Shown here: in pieces, positions 35,880 to 44,951 of the stretch
Numbering within the stretch: the first letter of the stretch is position 1
Layout: each line of letters starts with the position of its first letter
Origin: Bog-1198 sp963727045
GTDB lineage: Bacteria; Pseudomonadota; Gammaproteobacteria; Steroidobacterales; Steroidobacteraceae
NCBI GenBank assembly: GCA_963727045.1
Contig: CAVSES010000002.1
Location: forward strand, 1,674,001-1,738,000
Direction: 5' to 3'
Length of the DNA: 64,000 bases
The notes under the pieces: generated by a model
The model's database searches: none
The model's input: the letters and a program-made list of their open reading frames with translations, nothing else
What the model was told of the DNA's origin: nothing
Program-made: the position numbers and the translations under genes

Positions 35880-36667
35880 GGTTCGATTTCCACTTCCACG
35901 CGCGACACGTCCAGGTACTCGAGTGTCGCTCTTCCAGGCATTCGCGATGCCAGGAGGCGCAACAGCGGCAGGGAGCGCGCCGCCGGTATGGAACATCGCA
36001 ACCGCTCCAGGTGAGGTTCGGCGAGCCGGTCGAAGTCAAGATCGCTGAGCGCGGCGTCCATTCTTGCGAGGGAGGATGTGCATCTTTGCGGCGTGAGCAC
36101 CAAAGCGACGCCGAAAGCATCGGGAATCGGGCGCTTGGCGTGCAGAGGCTCGGGATATTCGCTGTCGTAGGCGACCAGCAGCACTGGCACCCTGTCGACG
36201 GCGACGTGCGTCATGGCCTCCAACAGCCCCGCGCAGAAGCTTGCGTCGAAGGCGCACAGTACGTTCGATTCCGCCATCGCGCCGGTCCCGATGCTCCAAT
36301 AGCCAGCGGCCGCGTTGTGCACCGAGTTTGCGAACCGCGTGGGAGAGATTTCCCGGCTCGAGAGCGAGAGCGCCTGGCATAGTTCGTGGCAATTTTGCCC
36401 GTCGCCGCCGGAAGAGGAGAACACGGCGGCGAGTTCCGCGGGATTCTCACCGGCCTGAGAGACCGCTTCGAGCGCCACGCCCAGAACCAGTTTGACGACT
36501 CGGCCGATGCGCCGGCGCTCGCCGGCCGCGAGAATCATCGGCATCGGCAGCTCGGTGGCCGCCGGCCGGTACTCGCGTTGACCTGTCAGCACCGCCGCCG
36601 TCTCCGGCCAATTCGTGAAGCCCGGCCCCAGGACTCCGAGGCCGCCGACATACGCCGTCAATCTCAT
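35870..36667 (-). CDS. beta-ketoacyl synthase-like chain-length factor (ApeC-like)
   Basis: A 265-residue partial ketosynthase fold that pairs with the adjacent ketosynthase. Features are YVGGLGVLGPGF at the start, AAVFSSSGGDGQNCHELCQAL, RFANSVHNAAAGYWSIGTGAM, and CAFDASFCAG where an active ketosynthase would have its nucleophile. A His-containing GHTLGA segment is lacking. This fits a non-catalytic partner setting polyene length. ATG 36667 overlaps the ketosynthase stop. Confidence 0.82.
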   Translation of the reverse strand: MRLTAYVGGLGVLGPGFTNWPETAAVLTGQREYRPAATELPMPMILAAGERRRIGRVVKLVLGVALEAVSQAGENPAELAAVFSSSGGDGQNCHELCQALSLSSREISPTRFANSVHNAAAGYWSIGTGAMAESNVLCAFDASFCAGLLEAMTHVAVDRVPVLLVAYDSEYPEPLHAKRPIPDAFGVALVLTPQRCTSSLARMDAALSDLDFDRLAEPHLERLRCSIPAARSLPLLRLLASRMPGRATLEYLDVSRVEVEIEPCV

Positions 36668-37872
36668 CCCGCCCGACCGAAAATCAGGCTGCAGTTCGTG
36701 CCGCCGAAGCCGAATGAATTGGACAGCACGCGCCCAATCGGCGTGCGGCGATTTTCCTTGATGTAAAGCGCGGTGAGCGCGGGGTCGATCGTGGTCGTGT
36801 GAACGCCCCCCGGCATCAAGCCGTTCTCGATCGCAAGGACACTGATCACGGCCTCCAGTGCGCCGGCCGCGCCCAAGGTGTGGCCGGTGGCGCCCTTGGT
36901 CGAACTGCAAGGTGTGGTCGGTCCGAACACGCTGGTGACCGCCTGACTTTCGGCACGGTCGTTGCTGGGCGTTCCCGTGCCATGCAGGTTGATGTAATCG
37001 ATAGCGCCGGGTTCGAGACCGGCGGCCGACAGCGCGGTCTGCATTGCGCGGCGCGCACCGAGGCCCTCGGGATGCGGCGCCGACATGTGGTAGGCGTCGC
37101 TAGATTCACCGATGCCGAGCAGCAGCACGCAGCCGCGGTCCAAATTGTCGGGTGCGCGTTCTAGCAGTGCAAATGCGGCCGCCTCGCCGATGGAAATGCC
37201 GTCGCGTGCGGCATCGAACGGGCGGCATGGCGAGGAGGATGAGAGTTGCAGGGAATGAAAACCATACAGGGTGGTGAGGCAGAGCGAGTCCACGCCTCCC
37301 ACCAGGACGGCATCGACGAGCCCCGACTCAAGCATGCGCCGCGCCGAGCCGAACACTTTGGCGCTGGATGCGCAGGCGCAGGAGACAGCGACCGCGGGCC
37401 CCTCGAGACGGCAACGCCGGCGAACGTAATCGACCACGGAAAAGGAATTGTGGGTCGTGCCGTACTCGAAGCTCGACGGCAATGCACCGCTCTCAGGATC
37501 GCGCTCGCGGTAGGCGAGTTCGGTCTGCAGAATACCCGCCGTGCTCGTGCCCAGGACCACCCCCACGCGACGACGGCCCCACCGTTCGACCGCCTGCTCC
37601 ACGGCCTCCAAGAAGCCATCCTGGTTGAGGCCAAGCTCGGCGAGCCTGTTGTTTCGGCAGTCGAACTTCCAGAGGTTTTCGGGCAGCTTTTCCTCATCGA
37701 CACCAGCCACTTCACCGACATGGGTTTGGATGTCGACGGTCTCGAATCTGCAGCTCGCGAGGCCGCTGCGTTGTTCGAGCAGGCTCTCGAATGTCGCCCG
37801 TACACCCTTGCCGATGCAACTGGTGGCCGTAAAGTTCCTGAGCAGAAGCGGTCTCATCGCGGTTGGATCCAT
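36664..37872 (-). CDS. beta-ketoacyl-ACP synthase, FabF-type (ApeO/ApeR-like)
   Basis: Condensing enzyme of 402 residues with an intact triad: Cys167 in SCACASS, His in HGTGTPSNDRAES and His in GATGHTLGAAGA. It ends in RVLSNSFGFGGTNCSLIFG. It is the only catalytically complete ketosynthase in the cluster, whereas the best known aryl-polyene clusters have two plus a chain-length factor. Starts at 37872 and 37857 (MRPLLL) are both possible. Confidence 0.9.
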   Translation of the reverse strand: MDPTAMRPLLLRNFTATSCIGKGVRATFESLLEQRSGLASCRFETVDIQTHVGEVAGVDEEKLPENLWKFDCRNNRLAELGLNQDGFLEAVEQAVERWGRRRVGVVLGTSTAGILQTELAYRERDPESGALPSSFEYGTTHNSFSVVDYVRRRCRLEGPAVAVSCACASSAKVFGSARRMLESGLVDAVLVGGVDSLCLTTLYGFHSLQLSSSSPCRPFDAARDGISIGEAAAFALLERAPDNLDRGCVLLLGIGESSDAYHMSAPHPEGLGARRAMQTALSAAGLEPGAIDYINLHGTGTPSNDRAESQAVTSVFGPTTPCSSTKGATGHTLGAAGALEAVISVLAIENGLMPGGVHTTTIDPALTALYIKENRRTPIGRVLSNSFGFGGTNCSLIFGRAG

Positions 37873-37876
37873 CGTT

Positions 37877-38728
37877 TCATGATACAGCCAAGGGTCGCAG
37901 CGCGGACCGCAGCGTGACGGTGCGCAGTTGCTGTAGGGCCAGCGTGTCCAGCAGCCGCGGCAGGACCTCGAGAATCACCGGCCTTCCGCTCCGGCTGCGC
38001 GCCGCATTGCCATCGTGCAGCAACAGGATATCGCCGTCTTTCAGCGGATTCGCCAAACGGCGGTAGACGGCGTCCGCATCCTTAGTGACCGTATCGAAGC
38101 CGCGGCGCGTCCAGCTCGCGAGCCGCAGCTGAAGATGAGTCAAAACCGGGTCGAGAAAGGGATTGCGCAGGCCTGCGGGCGCGCGAAAGAAGCTGGGGCT
38201 GCCGCCGGTCGCCCGCTGGATTGCGTCTTGAGCGCGAGAGATTTCCGACTTCATGCCGCCGGGACCCATCAGGGAGAAAGTGTGCCGATGCCGGTGGCTA
38301 TGGTTTTCGATCCGGTGCCCGCGGCTCACGATCTCCCTCGCCAAGTCGGGGTAGCGGTCGACCCTCAGGCCGACGCAAAAGAAGGTCGCCTGCGCTCCGT
38401 ATTCAGCCAAACGCGCGAGGACCGGCGGCGTTACATCGGGATCCGGCCCGTCGTCGATGGTGATGGCAACCCGCGCGTGTGCGCCGGCTTGCACGGGCAA
38501 GCGTGTCCAATTGGGGCCTAGCAAGCGGCTGCGCGGCCAGAGGCCGACCGCCGCCAGCCCCAGATGATTTGCCGCCACGGCTCCAAGCGCCCAAGGCCAC
38601 ACATGCGGCCGTGCCAGAGCCGCCGCCGCGGCGCACAGATGCACGGCGGCGGATCCGTACAATAACGGTGCCGGCGACCAATGCTGAGGAGCGGCGCCGG
38701 TCGTGTCAGTGACGTCTTGCCGGGTCAT
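37877..38728 (-). CDS. membrane-anchored polysaccharide deacetylase (NodB fold)
   Basis: A 283-residue protein with two N-terminal membrane helices (to about residue 65, ending GLWPRSRLLGPNW) and a NodB domain. The catalytic/metal motifs are ITIDDGPDPD, HSHRHRH, FRAPAG and LLLHDGN, so it should be active, removing an acyl group from a sugar or glycan. ATG 38728 overlaps the preceding gene (ATGA). A glycan or amino-sugar substrate would be unusual for a plain polyene pathway. Confidence 0.85.
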   Translation of the reverse strand: MTRQDVTDTTGAAPQHWSPAPLLYGSAAVHLCAAAAALARPHVWPWALGAVAANHLGLAAVGLWPRSRLLGPNWTRLPVQAGAHARVAITIDDGPDPDVTPPVLARLAEYGAQATFFCVGLRVDRYPDLAREIVSRGHRIENHSHRHRHTFSLMGPGGMKSEISRAQDAIQRATGGSPSFFRAPAGLRNPFLDPVLTHLQLRLASWTRRGFDTVTKDADAVYRRLANPLKDGDILLLHDGNAARSRSGRPVILEVLPRLLDTLALQQLRTVTLRSALRPLAVS

Positions 38729-39366
38729 GCGAAGCGCGAATCCAAGAAATTCTCCCAAAGCCTTGTCCATGTGGGCCAATCATGGCCTCCGTCGATCACA
38801 TCGACCGAATCAGCCGGCAGCGCCGCGGCCAGCAGGCGATGCGCCGAGGAAAAGCGATCTGCCCGCCCGTACCCCAGGTGCAACGCCGCCGAATCAGTGC
38901 GGCGATTCTTGATGTAGCGCCATATTCGGCGTTCTTCGTCGGTTTCTGCAAGTTCACCCGGCTGCCACGCGGCAAGTCCCGGCGCTTGGGCGATTTCGGC
39001 CGCCAGCATTCGACTGCCAAGGTAGGGGGCGAGCAGACACAGGCCATCGAGCTCGTCGGGATACGCTGCGGCATACCCGAGCGCGATCAGGCCGCCGAGC
39101 GAGATGCCGCCCAGCCAAATCGAAACGCCTGCCGCTCGCGCGGGAGATACGATGTCGGATCGCAGGCTTCGCAGCACGCCGCGATCTCCCACATGCGCCA
39201 ATTCCATGTCGACAAAAATGAGGTCGACGTCGGCCCTGCGCGAGCGGACTGCTTCCGCGAAACCGGCGGACACAAAGTCCTGCGCGGCATGGTAGGCCCC
39301 GGGCAGCCATGCCATGCGCGTGGGCGCCGAATCTGCGCGGCCGACGGACGCGAAGATGCTACGCAC
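38725..39366 (-). CDS. alpha/beta hydrolase
   Basis: A 213-residue serine hydrolase or esterase. The nucleophile elbow is GGISLGG and the catalytic His is likely in VIDGGHDWPTW, with an acidic residue between. No signal peptide. It overlaps the exporter gene by eight bases and the deacetylase gene by four, so it is made with the cluster. It may act as thioesterase or deacylase releasing product from ACP, as no hotdog thioesterase is visible. Confidence 0.8.
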   Translation of the reverse strand: MRSIFASVGRADSAPTRMAWLPGAYHAAQDFVSAGFAEAVRSRRADVDLIFVDMELAHVGDRGVLRSLRSDIVSPARAAGVSIWLGGISLGGLIALGYAAAYPDELDGLCLLAPYLGSRMLAAEIAQAPGLAAWQPGELAETDEERRIWRYIKNRRTDSAALHLGYGRADRFSSAHRLLAAALPADSVDVIDGGHDWPTWTRLWENFLDSRFA

Positions 39367-41734
39367 GCGCCAACACCGCCGCGAACACCAGGGCCAGAAA
39401 GGCCCCCGGTGCGACCGTTGTCCCCAACGCCACCAGCACCGGCACCTGTGAGAACGCCAGAAGACCGAATCCGATCACCGTGCCGGCATTGGCGATCACC
39501 AGCGAAGCCAAAGTCAGCGATTCGCCGCCAGCTTCATGCAAACCGGACTGTCTGTCGAAGAACAGGGCATAGTTGGAGCCCACGGCCACGATGAGCAGCA
39601 TGCCGACCAGGTGCAGGATGGTGAGTTGCACCCCGCTCAACGCGAGGCCGGCGGCGACCGTGAGCACGGCCAGAAGCAATGGGACAAGGATGCGCACGAT
39701 CCGCCGCGGCGATCGCAGCGCAATCAACAGCAGCACGATGATCGCGAGGATTCCCGCCGACGACAAATGGATCGCTTCGTTCAGATAGGCGGAATACAAC
39801 GCATCCGACTCCTGCTTGAGATCGACAACTTGCGCCTCCTCCAACTGCGCCCGTTGCAGCGCAGCCGCCACCCGGGCCGTATCGACCACCCGGGCCTTCG
39901 AGGAGGCGTGCAGCGGCAGGAGCGCACTCCAACGATTTCGCTGATGAAGGAGCAGCGAGTCGAATCCCGCGCGCAAGGAAGTGCCTTGCAGATCCCGCGC
40001 CGTGATCAGCGGCCCACGGCGCGCAGCCTCGACATCGCTCAAGAAGGATTGCAGCCGCTCGACGCGAAGACCCGTGCCGGCCGCTGCCGCCGTCAGGCGT
40101 TCCAGAAGCTGCGGTGCATCCGGCAAGCTGGCGCGGCGCGCTTCCTGTATTGCGACACTCGGCAGGTAATTGGCCGGGCTGTCGAATCCTTCGATCACGC
40201 CGGCTTCCGCCAAGGCTCCGAGCACCTCCCCCGCCCGCTCGGCGAGGCGAAGCGCCGAATCCTGCGTGGGGCCCGAGACGATCACGAGCGCCCGCACGTC
40301 GGCCGCGCCCAGATCGCGCCGCAGGGCGGCGTCGTCATTTTGGTCCGAGGCGGACACCGGACTCAAGGCCGCAAGTTCCCGGTTCCACAGCGTGGCCCGG
40401 TGCTCCAGCAAAATGGTCGCCGCCAGCGCCGCAAGCGCGAGACCCAGCATGGCCAGATGCCTGTCCGTCAGCCGCCTCGCGGGTAGCAGCAGCCCCGCGA
40501 CGCGATCGCCCAGCGGAGTGACGTCGCGAATGACGAGTCCATGCGGCAGCAGCGCGGGCAGCACATGCCGCGTCACCAGCGCCGCCGCCACCAGTCCGCT
40601 GATCGAGTAAAGGCCGAGTTGGGCGAGGCCGGGAAAGCCGGACGGCAGCAGCGAGGCAAAACCGCACACCGAAGTCAACATTCCCAGTCGAACCGTGGGC
40701 CACCAGGATCGCCGCCAGTTCGGGACCGCGGCGCCGCCTTCCGGGGCGCGGCACGATTGGACGAAGAAATAGACTGAATAGTCCACCGACTCGCCGATCA
40801 AGGTAATTCCAAACCCCAGCGTAACGCCGTGGACGGTGCCAAAACCCAGGGCGACGGCTGCAATTCCCGTCAACGCGCCGCTTGCCACCGGGGCGAGACC
40901 CAGCGCAAGCGCCGGAACGGAACGGTAGATGGCGAACAGCAACATCACGACGAGCATGCTGCTGACGATGGAAAGGCGCACGGCGGCGCGTTCGATCTTC
41001 GAGCGCGCATCGACTGCAAAGACGCCGGGTCCGCTCAACTTCAGGCGCACGGCTGCTGCGCCGGGCGCCGGCGTTTCACGAACCGCTGCTGCGAATGCCG
41101 CTCGGACAGTCTCTACGGCGTGTTCCTGTGCATCGGTATCCGAGCCGCGTGCAGCGGTCTCTGCCACCGCCAGCGCGCGGCCCCCATCCGGGGAGGCCCA
41201 TACGCCTTCGCTGGTCGAAGGCGCGCCGCTTCGCTGAAGCTGATCGAGAATGCGCGGCAGCTCGCCTGTGGGGTCGCTGGGCAGCAGCGATTTGAGCAGC
41301 AGTCCCGCCGACGACGCCAGGCTGTCGATCGTGTCCACGATGGCCGCGTGCAGGCCCGCGGCCGAAAAGCGCGCCGCGGTCACCGTATCGCTCAAGAGAT
41401 AGCGATGGCTGAACAGGAACTCGCGATCCCGCTCCTCGCTCACCGGTTCGCCGTTGTCGACGCCCGAGAACTGCGGGTCGAGCCGCAGGCGGCGCGCCGT
41501 TGCCACGGACACCGCCGCGCGCGCAGCCGCATCTCCCTGCTCAAAGGCAATCAGCATCAGGCGCGACGCCGGGCCATCGCGCAGCTGGTCCACCAAAAGC
41601 TGCTGCTTTGGAGTCGGCTTCGCGGGAAGGAACGCCGACAAATCCGCGACGTAGTGGGCGCGCGCCACGATGATGGATGCGAGCGCCATGCATCCGAGCC
41701 AGAGCGCCGGTATCAGCGCGCGCCTTGAGTTCAT
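39359..41734 (-). CDS. MMPL/RND family exporter (ApeM-like)
   Basis: Large transporter of 791 residues with the two-fold RND layout: one helix, a periplasmic domain (about 30-240), five to six helices, then the same again (second loop about 430-600). Helix-rich parts include LALGLAPVASGALTGIAAVALGFGTVHG and VDYSVYFFVQS. Aryl-polyene clusters carry such an exporter with a LolA-like partner, and a LolA-like gene lies next to it here. It probably moves the lipid product toward the outer membrane. Confidence 0.88.
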   Translation of the reverse strand: MNSRRALIPALWLGCMALASIIVARAHYVADLSAFLPAKPTPKQQLLVDQLRDGPASRLMLIAFEQGDAAARAAVSVATARRLRLDPQFSGVDNGEPVSEERDREFLFSHRYLLSDTVTAARFSAAGLHAAIVDTIDSLASSAGLLLKSLLPSDPTGELPRILDQLQRSGAPSTSEGVWASPDGGRALAVAETAARGSDTDAQEHAVETVRAAFAAAVRETPAPGAAAVRLKLSGPGVFAVDARSKIERAAVRLSIVSSMLVVMLLFAIYRSVPALALGLAPVASGALTGIAAVALGFGTVHGVTLGFGITLIGESVDYSVYFFVQSCRAPEGGAAVPNWRRSWWPTVRLGMLTSVCGFASLLPSGFPGLAQLGLYSISGLVAAALVTRHVLPALLPHGLVIRDVTPLGDRVAGLLLPARRLTDRHLAMLGLALAALAATILLEHRATLWNRELAALSPVSASDQNDDAALRRDLGAADVRALVIVSGPTQDSALRLAERAGEVLGALAEAGVIEGFDSPANYLPSVAIQEARRASLPDAPQLLERLTAAAAGTGLRVERLQSFLSDVEAARRGPLITARDLQGTSLRAGFDSLLLHQRNRWSALLPLHASSKARVVDTARVAAALQRAQLEEAQVVDLKQESDALYSAYLNEAIHLSSAGILAIIVLLLIALRSPRRIVRILVPLLLAVLTVAAGLALSGVQLTILHLVGMLLIVAVGSNYALFFDRQSGLHEAGGESLTLASLVIANAGTVIGFGLLAFSQVPVLVALGTTVAPGAFLALVFAAVLARA

Positions 41735-42323
41735 GGCGCCGCTGGTGCGCGCAAGGTCATCAGCGAGCGATCACCATCGCGCTGGCGAATTTCGACCCTC
41801 AGCAATTGATCCGCCGATCCGTCGATCTCAACCTGCTTGACGCTCCGCGCCAGCTGGGGATCCAGGGGTACGAGGATCAGGCTCCATCGCCGCACGCTGC
41901 CGGAAAATTCCACGTGGAAGACCTTCTCCAGCTCGCCGCGATCCCCCGCCAGTGTGGCGCGGATGCTTTCTATGAAAGGCAGGATTTGCGGGTAGCGGTG
42001 CAAATCCATCGCCTGGCGGCGTCCGCGGCGCTCCACGGTCATGACGCCCTCCGCGAGAACCAGGTTCTCAGGGCGGGGCAGCAGCGTGCGCTTCTCCAGA
42101 TGGTCGGGTGCGTCATAGCGCAATTCGCCCGATGATTCGATGGGATGATCGAGCACCGCCAGGAACTTCTGCTCGACGAACTCGACCCTGCCGTGCCTCC
42201 GCATTGCGAGCAGGCTCATCACTGCGTCGAGATCGTCCGTCCCCGCCGCCGCGGCGGGGGGGCTTCGCTGCTCGCGGCGCAGAGGCTTGCAAGCACGAGC
42301 AGACCCAGCGCACGGCGCATCAT
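41731..42323 (-). CDS. LolA-related lipid carrier, frame broken at a G7 run (ApeL-like)
   Basis: Periplasmic carrier. The conserved part (DDLDAVMSLLAMRRHGRVEFVEQ, LDHPIESSGELRYDAPDHLEKRTL) matches LolA-related proteins. A signal peptide MMRRALGLLVLASLCAASSEA begins at ATG 42323, overlapping the upstream stop, but in another frame. A run of seven G on the + strand (42256-42262) lies at the join; one more base would fuse the two as SEAPPPAAAAGTDDLD. As read, no intact secreted product is made; an internal start at 42219 would lack the signal. It may be a sequencing slip, a real mutation or phase variation. Confidence 0.75.
42256..42262 (+). repeat. homopolymer G7 at the frame break of the LolA-like gene
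   Basis: Seven G on the + strand (C7 in the gene sense), flanked by GC-rich CCGCCGCGGCGG. Such runs are prone both to sequencing error and to slipped-strand change. Confidence 0.8.
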
Positions 42324-43264
42324 GCCCCCGCGGCCTCGTCTTCAGTCCGCCAGAAATCGTAGAAATTGAACCAGTTGTAGGGATCGTTGCGGCAGTACCT
42401 GTCGAGCGCCGCGGCGTAGCGCTCGACCGCCAAACGTACCGCCACACCACGCACACCTGCAGGCGTCGCGGAGAAATCCGCGACCCGCTCGAATACCACA
42501 TGGTAGTTGTTCTTCCCGCGATACAGGCCCGCCATGAAGAACACCGGGCAGCGCAGGATGGCCGCCGCCCGCATGGGGCCCGTGGGCAGATACGCGCGCT
42601 CGCCGAGCAGTGTGACCGCCTGCACCGCCTCATGCCCCAGCGTGCGATCGCCCAACACGCCGACGAATCCTCCTCGGTCGAGGCGTTCCGCAATGTTGAG
42701 CATGGCGTCGAGGCGGCCGAGCGGCACGATATCGGAGACCAGTTTCGGATTGATGGCCGCGAGGGTGGCGTTGATCTTGCGCGCATTTTCCTCGTACATG
42801 GCCATGGCGACCTTGAGCCCGCGGCGCCGCCGGCCGAGGCTGTGCATCACTTCGAAGCTGCCCATGTGGGCCCCCATGAGCAGTGCGCCGCGCCCGCTGT
42901 CCGATTGCGCGTACACCTGATCCTCGCCCTCGAGCGTGATGTTGAACAGCTCGAATTGTTCGTTGATGAGATAAACACGGTCGTGAATCGTGGTGGCGAA
43001 GGTCAAGATTTGGCGAAAACGGTCCCTCGCGCTGGGATGCCTTCCTAAGGCGAGGCGCAGATAGCGCCGCGAATGACGCCGTGCGCCGGGTGCGAACAAA
43101 AAGAAGTAGAGCGCGATTGCGTACAGCGGAATGCGGCTCAACGTCCGGCCCAAACGCAGCGATACGAACGCCATGATGCGCAGCAGTGCCGCGCTGCCCC
43201 GTTCGCGATGACTGATCCATTCCGCCTTGGCTCGAGGGTCCATGTCGGCGGCCTTCGGCATCAT
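42320..43264 (-). CDS. LpxL-like lysophospholipid/acyl-ACP acyltransferase
   Basis: Inner-membrane acyltransferase of the lauroyl/myristoyl type, 314 residues. The catalytic HX4E motif is in LMGAHMGSFEVMHSLG, followed by VGVLGDRTLG and PTGPMRAAAILRCPVFF. The N-terminal anchor is around residues 30-50. Aryl-polyene and xanthomonadin clusters carry such enzymes to attach the polyene to a lipid head. ATG 43264 overlaps the dehydratase stop (ATGA). Confidence 0.87.
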   Translation of the reverse strand: MMPKAADMDPRAKAEWISHRERGSAALLRIMAFVSLRLGRTLSRIPLYAIALYFFLFAPGARRHSRRYLRLALGRHPSARDRFRQILTFATTIHDRVYLINEQFELFNITLEGEDQVYAQSDSGRGALLMGAHMGSFEVMHSLGRRRRGLKVAMAMYEENARKINATLAAINPKLVSDIVPLGRLDAMLNIAERLDRGGFVGVLGDRTLGHEAVQAVTLLGERAYLPTGPMRAAAILRCPVFFMAGLYRGKNNYHVVFERVADFSATPAGVRGVAVRLAVERYAAALDRYCRNDPYNWFNFYDFWRTEDEAAGA

Positions 43265-43593
43265 GTGTTGCGATCCGCTCGCGCCGCGCCCGACAAGCTG
43301 CCGCTTGCGACGATGCGGCTCCCGGTGCGGACGGTGAAGCGGATCACCCCGCCGACGAGGGCGTGCTCCAAGTGCAACGAATCGCCGGGCCGCACGGCGC
43401 CGAGAAATTTGACGGATGCAACGTGCCACTCCTTGAGATTGATACCCCGCGCGAGGTGGATGGATTGCAGGGCCTCATCCAGGAGAACCGCCCCGGGCAG
43501 CACTGGAAACTTGGGAAAGTGACCGGCAAACGAGGGATGCTCCTTCGGAATGTCGATCGGGCCGTGCATGATTGCGGCAGCCGGCGGGTTCAC
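43261..43593 (-). CDS. FabZ-type hotdog dehydratase (ApeI-like)
   Basis: A small single-hotdog 3-hydroxyacyl-ACP dehydratase (110 residues from GTG 43593, 102 from ATG 43569). The active-site region is HPSFAGHFPKFPVLPGAVLLDEAL, with the catalytic His in GHFP. The GTG overlaps the ligase stop as GTGA and is preferred. With the ApeP-like enzyme at 35376 it would form the dehydratase set of the polyene-like cycle. Confidence 0.83.
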   Translation of the reverse strand: MNPPAAAIMHGPIDIPKEHPSFAGHFPKFPVLPGAVLLDEALQSIHLARGINLKEWHVASVKFLGAVRPGDSLHLEHALVGGVIRFTVRTGSRIVASGSLSGAARADRNT

Positions 43594-44939
43594 GGCGCTT
43601 GATCCGCTTGCAGGTGGCGATCGGCCAGCAGCTGCAACTCCTGATGAGGCAGCTTGCCCGTGGCATTGCGGGGCAGACGCTCGACGAAGATCAGCGGGCG
43701 CGGCAGGAAGACGGGATCGATCCGCAGCCGCAGGTGTTCGGTCAGTGAAACGGGGCTCAAGGTCGGCGCCACTACGACGGCGCCCAATCTCGCAACCCCG
43801 GTCGATCCGGTTGCGCCATCGCGCAGGAAGAACACGCCGTCGGTCACGCCTGGAATCGCGTTCAATTGCGCATTCAAATAGCCGAATGAACTTCGCTTGC
43901 CGGCGACATTGACGAGGTCGGCGGTTCGACCGTGAAGCAGGAATTCGTCCTCGCCCGTGATCTCGATCACGTCCTGCATCTCCGTCAATTGTTCGACGTG
44001 TCCGCCTTGTGCCAACACCTGGCCGTTCGAGATCTTGAGCCGGACGCCCGGCCACAACCGCCAGACAGGCGAGGCGGAAGTGCGGCGCGTGGCAATTTGA
44101 CCTGTTTCCGTCGAGCCATAAATCTCCAGCAGCATGGCGCCAAATTTCGCCTCGACTGCGCGCGCCAGGTCGAGGTCCAGGGGCGCGGTCGCCGACACGA
44201 CCAGATCCAGCGGCGGCAAATCGACCTCGGACGCCAGCAAGGTGCGCAAGTGGACCGGAGTGGTCACCAGTACCCGCGGCCTTGGCACCGCCGCCACGGT
44301 GGCTGCGACATCGGCGGGGTAAAACGGCCGGTCTGCGCAGAAGGAATTGCCGCTCACCAGTGCGAGGAGCACCGTGGACTCGAAGCCGTACATGTGTTGC
44401 GCCGGCACTGTACCGATCAGGACATGCGGTCTGCCGTCCAAGAGGCCAAGCCGTGCGGCGCCATCGCGCACGCAGCATGCAAGCCGGCCCCAGGTTTTGC
44501 GGTATGGCAGCGGAGTACCGGTCGATCCGGAAGTAAAGACGATGGCCGCGAGCTGCGCGATCGGAATCTGCGGCACTTTCCAGGCGATCAGCCCGGTGGG
44601 CAGTTCCCCGGGATAAAGGAACCTGGGCAGCCCGATGTCGGAGCCGCGATCGTCGGTCAGGCAAAACGCGTCCGGCGCAAACCCGCTCAGCTGACTGATC
44701 ACTTCGCGCGTGTGGGTCGACGGCAGCAAGCTGACGCGCCCCGCCATGAGGCAAGCCGCGAGACCCACGGTGAAGCGGTATCGGTCGGTGCACATGTTGA
44801 GCACGTGCTGGCCGGCGGGTAGACGCTCGGCGAGGTGTGCGGCGTCGGACAGGAAGCGTTGCGCGGCGACGGGGACGCCTCCGCGGTACGCAATCACCGC
44901 GGTGGGTGTGCTGTGCGACAGTAGCGCGATCGTGTCCAT
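43590..44939 (-). CDS. AMP-dependent acyl/aryl ligase (ApeH-like)
   Basis: Adenylate-forming enzyme of 449 residues, short for the family (about 500 is usual). The ATP motif is IVFTSGSTGTPLPYRKTWG, with EIYGSTETGQIATR and the hinge region FLLHGRTADLVNVAGKRSS; the C-terminal catalytic Lys is likely in PRNATGKLPHQEL. It would load a starter acid onto the ACP encoded close by. The acid (aromatic or fatty) cannot be told. Confidence 0.87.
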   Translation of the reverse strand: MDTIALLSHSTPTAVIAYRGGVPVAAQRFLSDAAHLAERLPAGQHVLNMCTDRYRFTVGLAACLMAGRVSLLPSTHTREVISQLSGFAPDAFCLTDDRGSDIGLPRFLYPGELPTGLIAWKVPQIPIAQLAAIVFTSGSTGTPLPYRKTWGRLACCVRDGAARLGLLDGRPHVLIGTVPAQHMYGFESTVLLALVSGNSFCADRPFYPADVAATVAAVPRPRVLVTTPVHLRTLLASEVDLPPLDLVVSATAPLDLDLARAVEAKFGAMLLEIYGSTETGQIATRRTSASPVWRLWPGVRLKISNGQVLAQGGHVEQLTEMQDVIEITGEDEFLLHGRTADLVNVAGKRSSFGYLNAQLNAIPGVTDGVFFLRDGATGSTGVARLGAVVVAPTLSPVSLTEHLRLRIDPVFLPRPLIFVERLPRNATGKLPHQELQLLADRHLQADQAP

Positions 44940-44951
44940 CTGAACTCGAGC

